DNA of 64,000 bases from Simplicispira hankyongi (GTDB lineage: Bacteria > Pseudomonadota > Gammaproteobacteria > Burkholderiales > Burkholderiaceae_C): assembly GCF_003570885.1 (NCBI RefSeq), contig NZ_QXJC01000005.1, forward strand, positions 124,001 through 188,000, written 5' to 3'. The notes beneath the pieces are model-generated. The model ran no database searches, was not told the DNA's origin, and worked only from the letters and a program-made list of their open reading frames with translations. Shown piece by piece: positions 31,659-42,214 of this stretch (position 1 is the first letter of the stretch; every line of letters starts with the position of its first letter). The position numbers were made by a program, and so were the translations under genes.

Positions 31659-32792
31659 ATGAGCACACCGACCAACCACAGCATGCCCGCCGACGGCGAA
31701 AAAGCACGTGCCCTGCAAGCTGCGCTGGCGCAGATCGAGAAGCAGTTTGGCAAGGGCACCATCATGCGGCTCGGCGAAGGCGAGGTGATCGAGGACATCC
31801 AGGTGGTGTCCACCGGCTCGCTGGGGCTCGATGTGGCGCTCGGCGTCGGCGGCCTGCCACGCGGCCGCGTGGTGGAAATCTACGGCCCGGAATCCTCGGG
31901 CAAGACCACGCTGACGCTGCAAGTCATTGCGGAAATGCAAAAGCAGGGCGGCCAGTGTGCTTTTGTCGATGCGGAGCACGCGCTCGACATCCAGTACGCG
32001 CAAAAGCTGGGCGTGAACCTGCAAGACCTGCTGATCAGCCAGCCCGACACCGGCGAACAGGCGCTGGAGATCGTCGACAGCCTGGTGCGTTCGGGCGCGG
32101 TGGACCTGATCGTCATCGACTCGGTCGCGGCGCTCACGCCCAAGGCCGAAATCGAGGGCGACATGGGCGACAGCCTGCCCGGCCTGCAGGCGCGCCTCAT
32201 GAGCCAGGCGCTGCGCAAGCTGACCTCGACCATCAAGAAAACCAACTGCATGGTCATCTTCATCAACCAGATTCGGATGAAGATCGGCGTCATGTTCGGC
32301 AGCCCCGAGACCACCACCGGTGGCAACGCGCTCAAGTTCTACGCCTCGGTGCGGCTCGACATCCGCCGCATCGGCTCCATCAAGAAGGGCGAGGAAGTCA
32401 TTGGCAACGAAACCCGCGTCAAGGTGGTGAAGAACAAGGTATCGCCCCCGTTCAAGACGGCCGAGTTCGACATCCTGTTTGGCGAAGGCATCTCGCGCGA
32501 GGGCGAAATCATCGACATGGGGGTAACCGCGCGCATCGTTGAAAAATCGGGTGCCTGGTACGCCTACAACGGCGAGAAGATCGGCCAGGGCCGTGACAAC
32601 GCGCGCGAATTCCTGCGCGAGAACCCGCAACTGGCGCGCGAGATCGAGAACAAGGTGCGCGACAGCCTGGGCGTCGCCCTGCTGCCGGCTGGCGCGCCGG
32701 TGCTTGCGGCACCCAGCGACGATGCCGCCGATGGCGTGGTGCCGGCACCAGTGTCTGCGCGGGGCAAGAAATCAGAAGAAAAAGTGGCTTGA
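31659..32792 (+). CDS. recA: Recombinase RecA
   Basis: 377 aa. Walker [12 protein letters not shown], Walker [13 protein letters not shown], loop L1 [20 protein letters not shown], loop L2 [20 protein letters not shown]. Forms filaments on single-stranded DNA, drives strand exchange and LexA self-cleavage. Start at 31659 has AGGAG 6 bases upstream. The last codons and the TGA stop overlap the left end of a dispersed repeat. Followed by recX. Confidence 0.98.
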   Translation: MSTPTNHSMPADGEKARALQAALAQIEKQFGKGTIMRLGEGEVIEDIQVVSTGSLGLDVALGVGGLPRGRVVEIYGPESSGKTTLTLQVIAEMQKQGGQCAFVDAEHALDIQYAQKLGVNLQDLLISQPDTGEQALEIVDSLVRSGAVDLIVIDSVAALTPKAEIEGDMGDSLPGLQARLMSQALRKLTSTIKKTNCMVIFINQIRMKIGVMFGSPETTTGGNALKFYASVRLDIRRIGSIKKGEEVIGNETRVKVVKNKVSPPFKTAEFDILFGEGISREGEIIDMGVTARIVEKSGAWYAYNGEKIGQGRDNAREFLRENPQLAREIENKVRDSLGVALLPAGAPVLAAPSDDAADGVVPAPVSARGKKSEEKVA

Positions 32793-32820
32793 GCGCTTAC
32801 CCAGTAAGCGCTAGCAGCTA
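32785..32820 (+). repeat. Dispersed palindromic repeat, copy 10, between recA and recX
   Basis: TGGCTTGAGCGCTTACCCAG then TAAGCGCTAGCAGCTA. The perfect AGCGCTTA/TAAGCGCT hairpin begins at the recA stop codon (TGA within GCTTGAGC) and could tune recX expression relative to recA. Confidence 0.9.
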
Positions 32821-32842
32821 CAGATTCAGGAGTCTCTAGGCA

Positions 32843-33298
32843 GTGCGCACCCCGCCGCCTTCGCTCAAGGGCCGGGCGCTGCGCCTGCTCTCGCAGCGCG
32901 AGCACTCGCGCGCCGAGCTGGCACGCAAGCTGGCGCGGCATGTGCAGGACGGCGACGACCTCGCGGCCGTGCTGGACGACCTTCAGGCCAAGGATTTCAT
33001 CAGCGAGCAGCGGGTGGCCGAGTCCGTGGTGCACCAGCGGGCGGGCCGCATGGGGCTCATGCGCATCCGCCAGGAACTGCAGGCCAAGGGGCTCTCGGGC
33101 GAGGCGGTGGAGCAAGCCCTGGCGCCCTTGCAGGGCACCGAGCTGGAACGTGCCGGCGAACTGTGGCGCCGCAAGTTCGCCGAGCCGCCCGCGGACGCTG
33201 CGGCGCGTGCCAGGCAGATGCGTTTTTTGATGGCGCGCGGCTTCTCGGGGGAGGTGGCCTCGCGCGTGCTGCGCATGGCAGACCGGGAGGGCGCCTAG
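32843..33298 (+). CDS. recX: Recombination regulator RecX
   Basis: 151 aa from a GTG start with AGGAG about ten bases upstream. Three-helix repeats typical of RecX: LKGRALRLLSQREHSRAELA, VLDDLQAKDFISEQRVAES, RIRQELQAKGLSGEAVEQAL, RFLMARGFSGEVASRVL. Binds RecA filaments and limits their activity. Position after recA is the common arrangement. Confidence 0.93.
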   Translation: MRTPPPSLKGRALRLLSQREHSRAELARKLARHVQDGDDLAAVLDDLQAKDFISEQRVAESVVHQRAGRMGLMRIRQELQAKGLSGEAVEQALAPLQGTELERAGELWRRKFAEPPADAAARARQMRFLMARGFSGEVASRVLRMADREGA

Positions 33299-33335
33299 CG
33301 CCGTTTCGCGGCCTCCGCCGCTTGGAACAGGTCTC

Positions 33336-34268
33336 TTAGAGACCGAACATCAGCCGCAGGTTTTGCACCGCCGCGCCGCTGGCGCCCTTGCCCAGGTTGT
33401 CCAGGCGCGCCACCAGCACCGCGTGCCGGTAGGTCTCGTTGGCGTACACGCGCAGTTCCAGTGCGTTGGTGTCGGCCAGCGCGGGCGCGTCGAGCTTGCC
33501 GTTGTCCGTGGGCGGCAGTACGCGCACCCACTGCTCAGGCGTGTTGCTGCGGGCGTAATGCGCGGCCAGCGCGTCGTGCAGATCGGCTGCCTTGGGCTGG
33601 CCGGGCAGCAGGTCCAGATGCAGCGGCAGCTCCACCAGCATGCCCTGGCGGAAATTGCCGACGGCGGGAATGAAAATAGGCCGGCGCGTGAGGCCCGTGA
33701 ACTGCATGATTTCCGGCAAATGCTTGTGCGTCAGGCCCAGCGCATACAGCTCGAAGGCGGGCGCTGCGCCCGCCTCGTAGGCTTCAATCATGCTGCGCCC
33801 TCCGCCCGAGTAGCCGCTCACCGAGGGCAGGCACAGCGGGTGGTCGGCAGCCACCAGGCCCGCATCGACCAGGGGGCGCAGCAGCGCAATGGCGCCGGTG
33901 GCGTAGCAGCCGGGGTTGGAGACGCGCGCCGCCGCTTGCACCGCCTGCGCCTGGCCGGCGCACAGCTCCGGAAAGCCGAACACCCAGCCCGGTGCTGTGC
34001 GGTGCGCGGTGCTCGCGTCGATGATCTTGGTGCGGCGCCCTCCCGCGGCTTCAATGGAATCGACCAGCGCCACCGTCTCGCGCGCGGCGTCGTCGTGCAG
34101 GCACAGGATGACCAGGTCCACCTGCGCCAACAGGGCCCGTTTGGCAGCCGGGTTCTTGCGCTCTTCGGGGGCAATGCTGATCAGGTCAATGGCGTCCATG
34201 CCCTGCAGGCGCTCGCGAATTTGCAGCCCCGTGGTGCCAGCTTCGCCGTCGATGAATACCTTGACCAT
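33336..34268 (-). CDS. argC: N-acetyl-gamma-glutamyl-phosphate reductase, type 2
   Basis: 310 aa, the shorter AGPR type 2. NADP loop [17 protein letters not shown], catalytic Cys in [19 protein letters not shown], and [17 protein letters not shown]. Reduces N-acetylglutamyl phosphate to the semialdehyde in arginine synthesis. Start at 34268 has GAGGA about 7 bases upstream; a much longer upstream frame is antisense to sucC and is not coding. Divergent from sucC. Confidence 0.93.
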   Translation of the reverse strand: MVKVFIDGEAGTTGLQIRERLQGMDAIDLISIAPEERKNPAAKRALLAQVDLVILCLHDDAARETVALVDSIEAAGGRRTKIIDASTAHRTAPGWVFGFPELCAGQAQAVQAAARVSNPGCYATGAIALLRPLVDAGLVAADHPLCLPSVSGYSGGGRSMIEAYEAGAAPAFELYALGLTHKHLPEIMQFTGLTRRPIFIPAVGNFRQGMLVELPLHLDLLPGQPKAADLHDALAAHYARSNTPEQWVRVLPPTDNGKLDAPALADTNALELRVYANETYRHAVLVARLDNLGKGASGAAVQNLRLMFGL

Positions 34269-34433
34269 GCGTGTTCCTCGGTGTGTACGGATGCAGCAGC
34301 AGCGCCGCGTGTAAGCTCCCAACAAGATTGGTGCGTTGCAACATGATACAGTCGCTGGCTGCCATGTCCACCGCCCGCCGCCAGACATGCATTCATGGCA
34401 GACGGGTGAAATTCCTTTCCTGAGAAAGTCCTC

Positions 34434-35594
<1,161 letters not shown>

Positions 35595-35647
35595 TGACCT
35601 TGGGGACAGATCTTTAGCGCTGTCCCAAACTGACTAGGACAAGAAAC

Positions 35648-36541
35648 ATGTCGATCTACATCAACAAAGACACCAAGGTCATCACCCAGGGCATCACGGG
35701 CAAGACCGGCCAGTTCCACACGGAAAAGTGCCAGGAATACGCGAACGGCAAGAACTGCTTCGTCGCTGGCGTGAACCCGAAGAAGGCCGGCGAGTCGATC
35801 TTCAACATCCCGATTTACGCCTCCGTCAAGGAAGCCGCACACCAGACGGGCGCCACCGTCTCGGTGATCTACGTGCCGCCCGCGGGCGCCGCTGCCGCCA
35901 TCTGGGAAGCTGTGGAAGCCGATCTGGACATGGCGATCTGCATCACCGAAGGTATTCCGGTGCGCGACATGCTGGAAGTGCGCAACAAAATGCGCGCCAA
36001 GGAAGCCGCCGGCGGCAAGAAGACGCTGCTGCTGGGCCCCAACTGCCCCGGCATCATCACGCCCGATGAAATCAAGATCGGCATCATGCCCGGCCACATC
36101 CACCGCAAGGGCCGCATCGGCGTGGTCAGCCGCTCGGGCACGCTGACGTACGAAGCCGTGGCCATGCTGACCGAAGTCGGCCTGGGCCAGTCCACTGCCG
36201 TGGGCATCGGCGGCGACCCGATCAATGGTTTGAAGCACATCGACGTGATGCAGGCGTTCAACAACGACCCGGACACGGACGCCGTCATCATGATTGGCGA
36301 AATCGGCGGCCCCGACGAAGCCGAAGCCGCGCGCTGGTGCAAGGCCAACATGAAGAAACCCATCGTCGGTTTCATCGCCGGTGTCACAGCCCCCGCAGGC
36401 AAGCGCATGGGCCACGCTGGCGCGCTGATCTCCGGTGGCGCCGATACCGCGGATGCCAAGCTGGCCATCATGGAAGAGTGCGGCTTTATCGTGACCCGCA
36501 ACCCGTCCGAACTGGGCCATTTGCTCAAGGCTCAGTTGTAA
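35648..36541 (+). CDS. sucD: Succinate--CoA ligase (ADP-forming) subunit alpha
   Basis: 297 aa. CoA-binding Rossmann domain ([20 protein letters not shown]), the acid-thiol ligase region [20 protein letters not shown] and the phosphohistidine loop [14 protein letters not shown]. Start 53 bases after sucC. Transcription is closed by a strong hairpin 20 bases past the stop. Confidence 0.97.
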   Translation: MSIYINKDTKVITQGITGKTGQFHTEKCQEYANGKNCFVAGVNPKKAGESIFNIPIYASVKEAAHQTGATVSVIYVPPAGAAAAIWEAVEADLDMAICITEGIPVRDMLEVRNKMRAKEAAGGKKTLLLGPNCPGIITPDEIKIGIMPGHIHRKGRIGVVSRSGTLTYEAVAMLTEVGLGQSTAVGIGGDPINGLKHIDVMQAFNNDPDTDAVIMIGEIGGPDEAEAARWCKANMKKPIVGFIAGVTAPAGKRMGHAGALISGGADTADAKLAIMEECGFIVTRNPSELGHLLKAQL

Positions 36542-36561
36542 GCGCCGCGCCACCCTCCGAA

Positions 36562-36585
36562 AACCCGCTGCGTGCGGGTTTTTTT
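36562..36585 (+). terminator. Rho-independent terminator of sucCD
   Basis: AACCCGC and GCGGGTT arms around a 5-base loop, followed by a run of seven T (36579-36585). Confidence 0.9.
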
Positions 36586-36690
36586 GTTGTCGAGACCGAC
36601 AGTACCGTCCTGCACGTACAACGGGCGCAAAAATTGCTTGTCTTTTGGCCAAGATCGATGGTTGGCAACGCGTTCGGAGGGAGCACCACT

Positions 36691-38373
36691 GTGGCAAGCA
36701 AGCAAAACGCGCACCGGGTTCGTCCGGCGCCACGGTACGGTGCGCCGGACGCGGCATCGTGGCGGCGCGATGCGCTCTGGCCTGTGGCGTCTGCCGCACT
36801 GGCGGTGCTGGTCTGCGTCGGTACAGGCTTGGTGCCGCTGCCGCCATCGCTGCTGGTTCTGGCGGCATTGCTGGTGGTGCTGGCCTGCCTCGCCCTGCTG
36901 CCGCTGCTGCGCGTCTGGCCGGGCGTTCTGGCAGGCGCCGGGGTGGCGGGTATTTGCGTCGCGGTGGGATGGAGCCAGGGCCGGATGCTGGCCTTGCCGC
37001 TGCTGGCGCTCTTTACCGGGCACTACACCTACCTCGCGCGGCGTGCGGCCAAGGGTGAGGTTGCCGCAGCGCGCAATGGCGGCACGGCGCTGCAAGACGA
37101 GGTGCGCCGTCTGGCGAGCGACTTGAAAAATCAAGGCAAGCTCGACGCCGCATTCGACAAACTTGTGCAGTTGCCGGTGCGCGGCGAGGTGCTGCGCGAT
37201 CTGTACCACCTGGGCAAAGCTTTTGAGCGCAACCGCTCATTTGAAGGGGCGCGTGGCGTTTTTGCCCACCTGGTCGCACACGCCCCGCTGTACCGCGATG
37301 CCGGTGCTCGCCTCGGGCGCGCGGAGCGTCTGGCGGAAGTAGAACGCCAGGCAAAAGGCCCGTCCAGCGCACGGCCGCAGGCAGCCGGAGCCTTCGCTGC
37401 ACCCCAACACCTGGGCCGCTATGAGATCGACGGTGAACTGGGGCGCGGTTCCATGGGCCGGGTGTATGCCGCGCACGATCCGGTGATTGGCCGGGCCGTC
37501 GCCCTCAAGACGCTCGCGTTGGGCAGCGAATTCGAGGGCGCAGCCCTGGTGGATGCCCGCGCCCGGTTTTTTCGCGAGGCCGAGTCCGCCGGCCGTCTGC
37601 AGCATCCCCAGATCGTGGCGATCTACGACGCAGGCGACGAACAAGGCCTTAGCTGGATTGCCATGGAGCGGCTGCGTGGCAAGGATTTGTCACACGCAGT
37701 CCAGCCAGAGCATTGGCTTGCGGTGCCCATCCTGCTGTCCATCGCTGCGCGTGTTGCCGACGCGCTCGACTATGCCCACCAGCACCAGGTGGTGCACCGC
37801 GACATCAAGCCCTCCAATATCCTGTACGACGCTGGGACGGACACCGTCAAGGTGACCGACTTCGGGATTGCGCGCATTACGGACAACAGCAAGACCCGTA
37901 CGGGCCTGGTATTGGGAACGCCAAGCTTCATGGCGCCAGAGCAGATCGTGGGAACCAAGGCAGATGGCCGCTGCGATATCTATGCGCTGGGCGTGACGCT
38001 GTACCAGCTCCTTACGGGCAGCCTGCCGCTGCGCGGCGAATCCATGAGCGCTCTGATGCACGCCATTGCGAACGAGGTGCCGGCTGACGTGCGCACGCTG
38101 CGCGCGGACCTTCCGGAATCGGTCGCCATGGTGGTAGCGCGCGCCTTGCACAAGAACCCCGGCGCTCGCTTTCAGACCGGGGCGCAAATGGCGGCCGCCC
38201 TGCGCGAGGCCAGCTCGGGAATGCGCCCGTCTGCGGATGCGCATTTCGGCGCCCCACTCGACTATGATGCGCGGACAGATTTTCACAAATACCCCATGGC
38301 GGACTTTCCAGACACAGTGTTCGACAGCGCGGCCGCGCCGGCAGCACCCCACGCCACGCGTTCGAGGATCTGA
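36691..38373 (+). CDS. Membrane-anchored eukaryote-like Ser/Thr protein kinase
   Basis: 560 aa from GTG at 36691, chosen for the GGAGGGAG 7 bases upstream; an ATG at 36658 is an alternative. Residues ~25-115 hold three to four membrane helices; then a short helical part (LKNQGKLDAAFDKLVQLPVR, TPR-like). Kinase domain from ~240: LGRGSMGRVY, VALKTL, catalytic HRDIKPSNIL (~370), TDFGIARI and GTPSFMAPEQI. Unlike PknB kinases the membrane part is N-terminal and no extracellular sensor is evident. First gene of the STPK-PP2C-FHA-cyclase-PDE operon. Confidence 0.9.
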   Translation: MASKQNAHRVRPAPRYGAPDAASWRRDALWPVASAALAVLVCVGTGLVPLPPSLLVLAALLVVLACLALLPLLRVWPGVLAGAGVAGICVAVGWSQGRMLALPLLALFTGHYTYLARRAAKGEVAAARNGGTALQDEVRRLASDLKNQGKLDAAFDKLVQLPVRGEVLRDLYHLGKAFERNRSFEGARGVFAHLVAHAPLYRDAGARLGRAERLAEVERQAKGPSSARPQAAGAFAAPQHLGRYEIDGELGRGSMGRVYAAHDPVIGRAVALKTLALGSEFEGAALVDARARFFREAESAGRLQHPQIVAIYDAGDEQGLSWIAMERLRGKDLSHAVQPEHWLAVPILLSIAARVADALDYAHQHQVVHRDIKPSNILYDAGTDTVKVTDFGIARITDNSKTRTGLVLGTPSFMAPEQIVGTKADGRCDIYALGVTLYQLLTGSLPLRGESMSALMHAIANEVPADVRTLRADLPESVAMVVARALHKNPGARFQTGAQMAAALREASSGMRPSADAHFGAPLDYDARTDFHKYPMADFPDTVFDSAAAPAAPHATRSRI

Positions 38374-39173
38374 TGAGTGCGGTGTCGCTGAGCTACGAGT
38401 TTTGTGCGCGTACCGATACGGGTCGTGTACGGGCCAACAACGAAGACGCGGTAGGCGTCGATTCGCAGGCCCAACTGGCGATGCTCGCCGACGGCATGGG
38501 TGGCTACAACGCGGGTGAAGTGGCCAGCCGCATGGCCATCGACTTCATTCAGAGGGAAATGGCGCGCTGGCTTGCCCAGGCGGGCCCGCGGGCCAAATCG
38601 TTCGATCTGCGCCGGGCCATGGAAATATGCGTGGACAACGCCAACCAGGCCATCCTGGAGGCTGCCGAGTCCAATATGCAGTACACCGGCATGGGCACTA
38701 CCTTGGTGGTTGGTGTTTTTCAAGGCCCGCGTCTCATGCTGGGGCATATTGGCGACTCCCGTTGCTACCGCCTGCGCGAAGGCGTGCTGGAGCAGATCAC
38801 GCGTGACCACTCCTGGCTCCAGGAGCAGATAGACGCTGGCCTGATCACGCCGCAACAGGCGGCGGTGTCTGCAAGTCGCAATCTCGTCACCCGTGCGTTG
38901 GGGGTCGAAGAACTGGTTTTGCTCGAAGTGAATGAATTCGAGGTGCAGCCGGGCGACTTGTATCTGCTGTGCTCCGATGGGCTGAGCGAAATGCTGCGCC
39001 ACGCAGAGCTTGCCGCCCTGCTGGCGCCGCGCAGCTCGCTCGAAGAGAAGACCGAGCGGTTGATTGCGGCCGCCAACAGCCAAGGCGGGCGCGACAATAT
39101 CAGTGTGGTCTTGGTGAAAGCGAGCATGGGCCCGCGCAAACAAGGCTTGATGTCCCGCTTGCTGCGCGCCTGA
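38373..39173 (+). CDS. PP2C-family Ser/Thr protein phosphatase
   Basis: 266 aa. All PP2C metal motifs: RANNEDAVGV, MLADGMGGYNAGE, LGHIGDSRCYRL, TRDHSWL, LLCSDGLSEML, GGRDNISVVLV. Start overlaps the kinase stop (TGATG), so the pair is translationally coupled, and it is the natural antagonist of the kinase and of FHA-bound phosphothreonines. Cytosolic, no transmembrane segment. Confidence 0.93.
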   Translation: MSAVSLSYEFCARTDTGRVRANNEDAVGVDSQAQLAMLADGMGGYNAGEVASRMAIDFIQREMARWLAQAGPRAKSFDLRRAMEICVDNANQAILEAAESNMQYTGMGTTLVVGVFQGPRLMLGHIGDSRCYRLREGVLEQITRDHSWLQEQIDAGLITPQQAAVSASRNLVTRALGVEELVLLEVNEFEVQPGDLYLLCSDGLSEMLRHAELAALLAPRSSLEEKTERLIAAANSQGGRDNISVVLVKASMGPRKQGLMSRLLRA

Positions 39174-39226
39174 TCACCTGTGCCGGAACCAATCAAACAC
39201 GTAAGCCAATACATCGGGAGTGGGAC

Positions 39227-39907
39227 ATGCCAAGAATGGTTGTTTCGATTGACGGGGTCGTCATCAAGGAAGTGGAACTCACCAAAGAGCGGACCACGTT
39301 GGGGCGGCGCCCTTACAACGACATCGTGATCGACAACCTGGCCGTGAGTGGCGAGCATGCGGCCTTTCACATGGCGGGCAACGACGTCGCCATTGAAGAC
39401 CTGCACAGCACCAACGGCACCTACGTCAACGGCAAGGCCGTGACGCGGCACGAATTGCGCAACGGCGACACGCTCGAAGTCGGCAAGTACAAAATCCGCT
39501 TCTTCAACGAGGCGGAAGACCCCCAGTTTGAGAAAACCATGGTATTCAAGCCCGGCATGGTGCCGCCGCCCGTCGCTGCGCGCAGTGCTGCTCCCACCAC
39601 CGGCCCGGCGCCGCTGTCCGGGTTTGGAAGTGCAGGGGGTACGGCCATTACTGCCGTCATCCGGGTGCTGTCCGGCCCTGCGACAGGCCGTGAGGTGGCG
39701 CTCACCAAGGTGGTCACCACCATTGGCAAACCCGGCGTAGCCGTGGCATCGGTGACCCGGCGCCACCATGGCTTCGTCTTGGCGCATGTCGAAGGCCCCG
39801 AGCCTCCTGAACTCAACGGAGCGCGTATTGGCAACGACCCCGTTCCCCTGAAAGATGGCGACCGTCTGGCGCTGGCAGGGACGGAAATGCAATTCGTTCA
39901 CGTGTGA
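39227..39907 (+). CDS. FHA domain protein with a second degenerate FHA-like half
   Basis: 226 aa. The first ~100 residues are a full FHA domain: TTLGRRPYNDIVIDNLAVSG, EHAAFH and HSTNGTYVNG, the phosphothreonine-binding loops. After a Pro/Ala linker, a second half (VVTTIGKPGVAVASVTRRHH, LKDGDRLALAGTEMQFV) has the FHA layout without a clear binding loop. Probably bridges the kinase to the downstream cyclase. Start ATG 39227 follows CGGGAG. Confidence 0.9.
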   Translation: MPRMVVSIDGVVIKEVELTKERTTLGRRPYNDIVIDNLAVSGEHAAFHMAGNDVAIEDLHSTNGTYVNGKAVTRHELRNGDTLEVGKYKIRFFNEAEDPQFEKTMVFKPGMVPPPVAARSAAPTTGPAPLSGFGSAGGTAITAVIRVLSGPATGREVALTKVVTTIGKPGVAVASVTRRHHGFVLAHVEGPEPPELNGARIGNDPVPLKDGDRLALAGTEMQFVHV

Positions 39908-39942
39908 GCCAGAGCGGCTGACGCACGCAGCCTGCCTGCACC

Positions 39943-42204
39943 GTGGCACCGCGATGGGCCAGCCTCCTGCAGCGGCGCTGGCGCCGGATGGTGTGGGTGC
40001 TCGCGCCCGTTGTGCTGGGCGTGCTGCATGCGTCAGGCGGCGTATCGTTCCAGTTTCTCGAGCGGCTTGAGCACCTGCTGTACGACGTTCGCCTGCGTGC
40101 GACGCTGCCGCATACGCCCGACGGGCGCATCGTCATTGTCGACATTGACGAAGCCAGCCTGCAGCGCGTCGGTCAATGGCCCTGGGGCCGGGACAAGATG
40201 GCGGCGTTCGCCAACGAGCTGTTCGAGCGCCAAGGGGTCGCGGTGCTGGGCTTCGACGTGGTCTTTGCCGAGGCCGATACCAGCTCCGGCCTCGCGCGCC
40301 TGAACGCGCTGGCACAAGGCCCGCTCAAGAGCCAGCCGGGCTTCGCCCAGGCCTTGGAGCGCCTTGCGCCCACGCTCGACTACGACGCGCGCTTTGCCGG
40401 TGCGCTGGACACGCAAAATGCCGTGCTCGGCTACTACTTCACCAGCGACCGTGATGGCCAGGGGCGTGGCGCCTTGCCGTCCCCGGCGCTCACGCTGCGG
40501 CAGATGGGTGGGAGTCTGCTCAATGCCACCGTCTGGAACGGTTTTGGCAGCAACCTTGCCGTCCTGGCGCAGGCGGCTCCAGCAGCAGGGTTCTTCAATA
40601 CCATGAGCGATGAGGATGGTGTCGTGCGCTCCTTGCCTCTGCTGGCGGAGTACCAGGGGGCTTACTACGAATCGTTGGCGCTGGCCGTCTACCGCAGCTT
40701 CCTGGGGGGCGCCAATGTGGTGCCGGCATTCGCCACAGAACCGGTGCCGGGTGAGCGCAACCTGCTGCGCGGCGTCGAACTGCACGCAAGTGGCGGGCGC
40801 AAATTCCTCCCGGTGGACGAGCAATTGGCAACGCTCGTGCCCTACCGCGGGCCGGGTGGGCCCAGCGGTGGCTCGTTCCGCTACCTCTCGGCCGCCGACG
40901 TGCTGCAAGGCAGGCTGCCCGCCGGCAGCCTGCGCGGCAAGATTGTGCTGATGGGCTCCACGGCGCCGGGCCTGCAGGACCTGCGTGCGACACCCGTCGG
41001 GCGCGCGTACCCCGGCGTGGAAGTGCACGCCAATGTGCTCTCGGGCTTCCTGAGCGGAAAGGCGATCTATCGGCCCGACTACGCCACCGCCTTTGACGTA
41101 TTGCAAATCGCCGTTGCTGGCGTGCTGCTGGCGCTGGTACTGCCTTTGCTCAGCGCCGCGCGCGCGCTGCTGCTGGCCGCCGCTGTACTGGTGGCCTTGG
41201 CAGGCCTCAATGCACAGCTGTATCTGGTCCACGGCTTGGCCTTGCCATTGGCGAGTGCGCTGGCCGTGGTGGTGGTGGCCACCGCGCTCGACATGGCCCA
41301 TGGCTACCTGACAGAGAGCCGTACCAAACGCAACCTGGCGCACTTGTTTGGCACTTACGTGCCCCCTGAACTCGTGGACCAAATGCTGCTCGCGCCCGAG
41401 CGCTACACCATGCAGGCCGCCAGCCGCGAGCTCACCGTGATGTTTTGCGACATGCGCGGCTTTACCGCCATGTCCGAGCGCATGGAGCCCGTGCAACTCC
41501 AGGCCTTGCTCAACGACATCTTCAGTCGCCTCACGCAGGCCATTCGCGCGCATCTGGGCACGATCGACAAGTACATGGGGGACTGCGTCATGGCCTTCTG
41601 GGGCGCGCCCGTGCCCACGCAGCAGCACGCCGCGCTGGCCGTGCAGGCGGCGCTGGACATGGTGGCCGCCGTCCAATCGCTCAACGCCCGCCACAGCGCC
41701 ACCGGTCTGCCCGAGATCGGCATCGGCATAGGGCTCAATACCGGCCCCATGTGCGTGGGAGACATGGGCTCGGACATTCGCCGCAGCTATACCGTGATTG
41801 GCGACGCCGTCAACCTTGGCTCGCGCCTCGAAGGCTTGTGCAAAGTCTACGGCGTGGACATTGTGGCGAGCGAGGTAACCCGCCAGCAGGCAAGCGGTTT
41901 CGTCTGGCAGGAGCTCGATCGTGTGCGCGTCAAGGGCAAGGAAGACGCCGTCGCCATTTTTTACCCCCTGGGTCGGTTGGGAGAGGTCGCGCCGGCTCAG
42001 ATGCACAGGCTGGCGCAATGGAACGAGGCACTCGCCAGCTTGCGCGCGCAGGATTGGGCGGCGTGCGATCGCCATGCAGACACCCTGCGCCGCGCCGACC
42101 CAGGCAGCGCGCTGTATGCCTGGTACGCCGAACGTGTGGCCATGCTGCGGGTGTTACCCTACCAGCCCGACTGGGACGGGGCGACCCGTTTCGATACCAA
42201 ATAG
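39943..42204 (+). CDS. CHASE2 sensor adenylate/guanylate cyclase (class III)
   Basis: 753 aa from a GTG start. One N-terminal helix, a periplasmic CHASE2 domain (~40-360: GRIVIVDIDEASLQRVGQWP, RGKIVLMGSTAPGLQDLRAT), three membrane helices (~385-460), then the cyclase: VMFCDMRGFTAMSERM (metal Asp), IDKYMGDCVMAFWGAP (Lys for adenine), NTGPMCVGDMGSDIRRSYTV then IGDAVNLGSRLEG. The Lys and Thr base-selecting residues favour ATP over GTP. Likely makes cAMP in response to a periplasmic cue. A phosphodiesterase gene follows 11 bases later. Confidence 0.92.
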   Translation: MAPRWASLLQRRWRRMVWVLAPVVLGVLHASGGVSFQFLERLEHLLYDVRLRATLPHTPDGRIVIVDIDEASLQRVGQWPWGRDKMAAFANELFERQGVAVLGFDVVFAEADTSSGLARLNALAQGPLKSQPGFAQALERLAPTLDYDARFAGALDTQNAVLGYYFTSDRDGQGRGALPSPALTLRQMGGSLLNATVWNGFGSNLAVLAQAAPAAGFFNTMSDEDGVVRSLPLLAEYQGAYYESLALAVYRSFLGGANVVPAFATEPVPGERNLLRGVELHASGGRKFLPVDEQLATLVPYRGPGGPSGGSFRYLSAADVLQGRLPAGSLRGKIVLMGSTAPGLQDLRATPVGRAYPGVEVHANVLSGFLSGKAIYRPDYATAFDVLQIAVAGVLLALVLPLLSAARALLLAAAVLVALAGLNAQLYLVHGLALPLASALAVVVVATALDMAHGYLTESRTKRNLAHLFGTYVPPELVDQMLLAPERYTMQAASRELTVMFCDMRGFTAMSERMEPVQLQALLNDIFSRLTQAIRAHLGTIDKYMGDCVMAFWGAPVPTQQHAALAVQAALDMVAAVQSLNARHSATGLPEIGIGIGLNTGPMCVGDMGSDIRRSYTVIGDAVNLGSRLEGLCKVYGVDIVASEVTRQQASGFVWQELDRVRVKGKEDAVAIFYPLGRLGEVAPAQMHRLAQWNEALASLRAQDWAACDRHADTLRRADPGSALYAWYAERVAMLRVLPYQPDWDGATRFDTK

Positions 42205-42214
42205 CCGCAGCCTC

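Noticed and set aside
36337-36690. N-terminal extension of the kinase frame back into sucD
   Set aside because: It runs through sucD in another frame and through the sucD terminator; GGAGGGAG before the GTG at 36691 gives a much better start.
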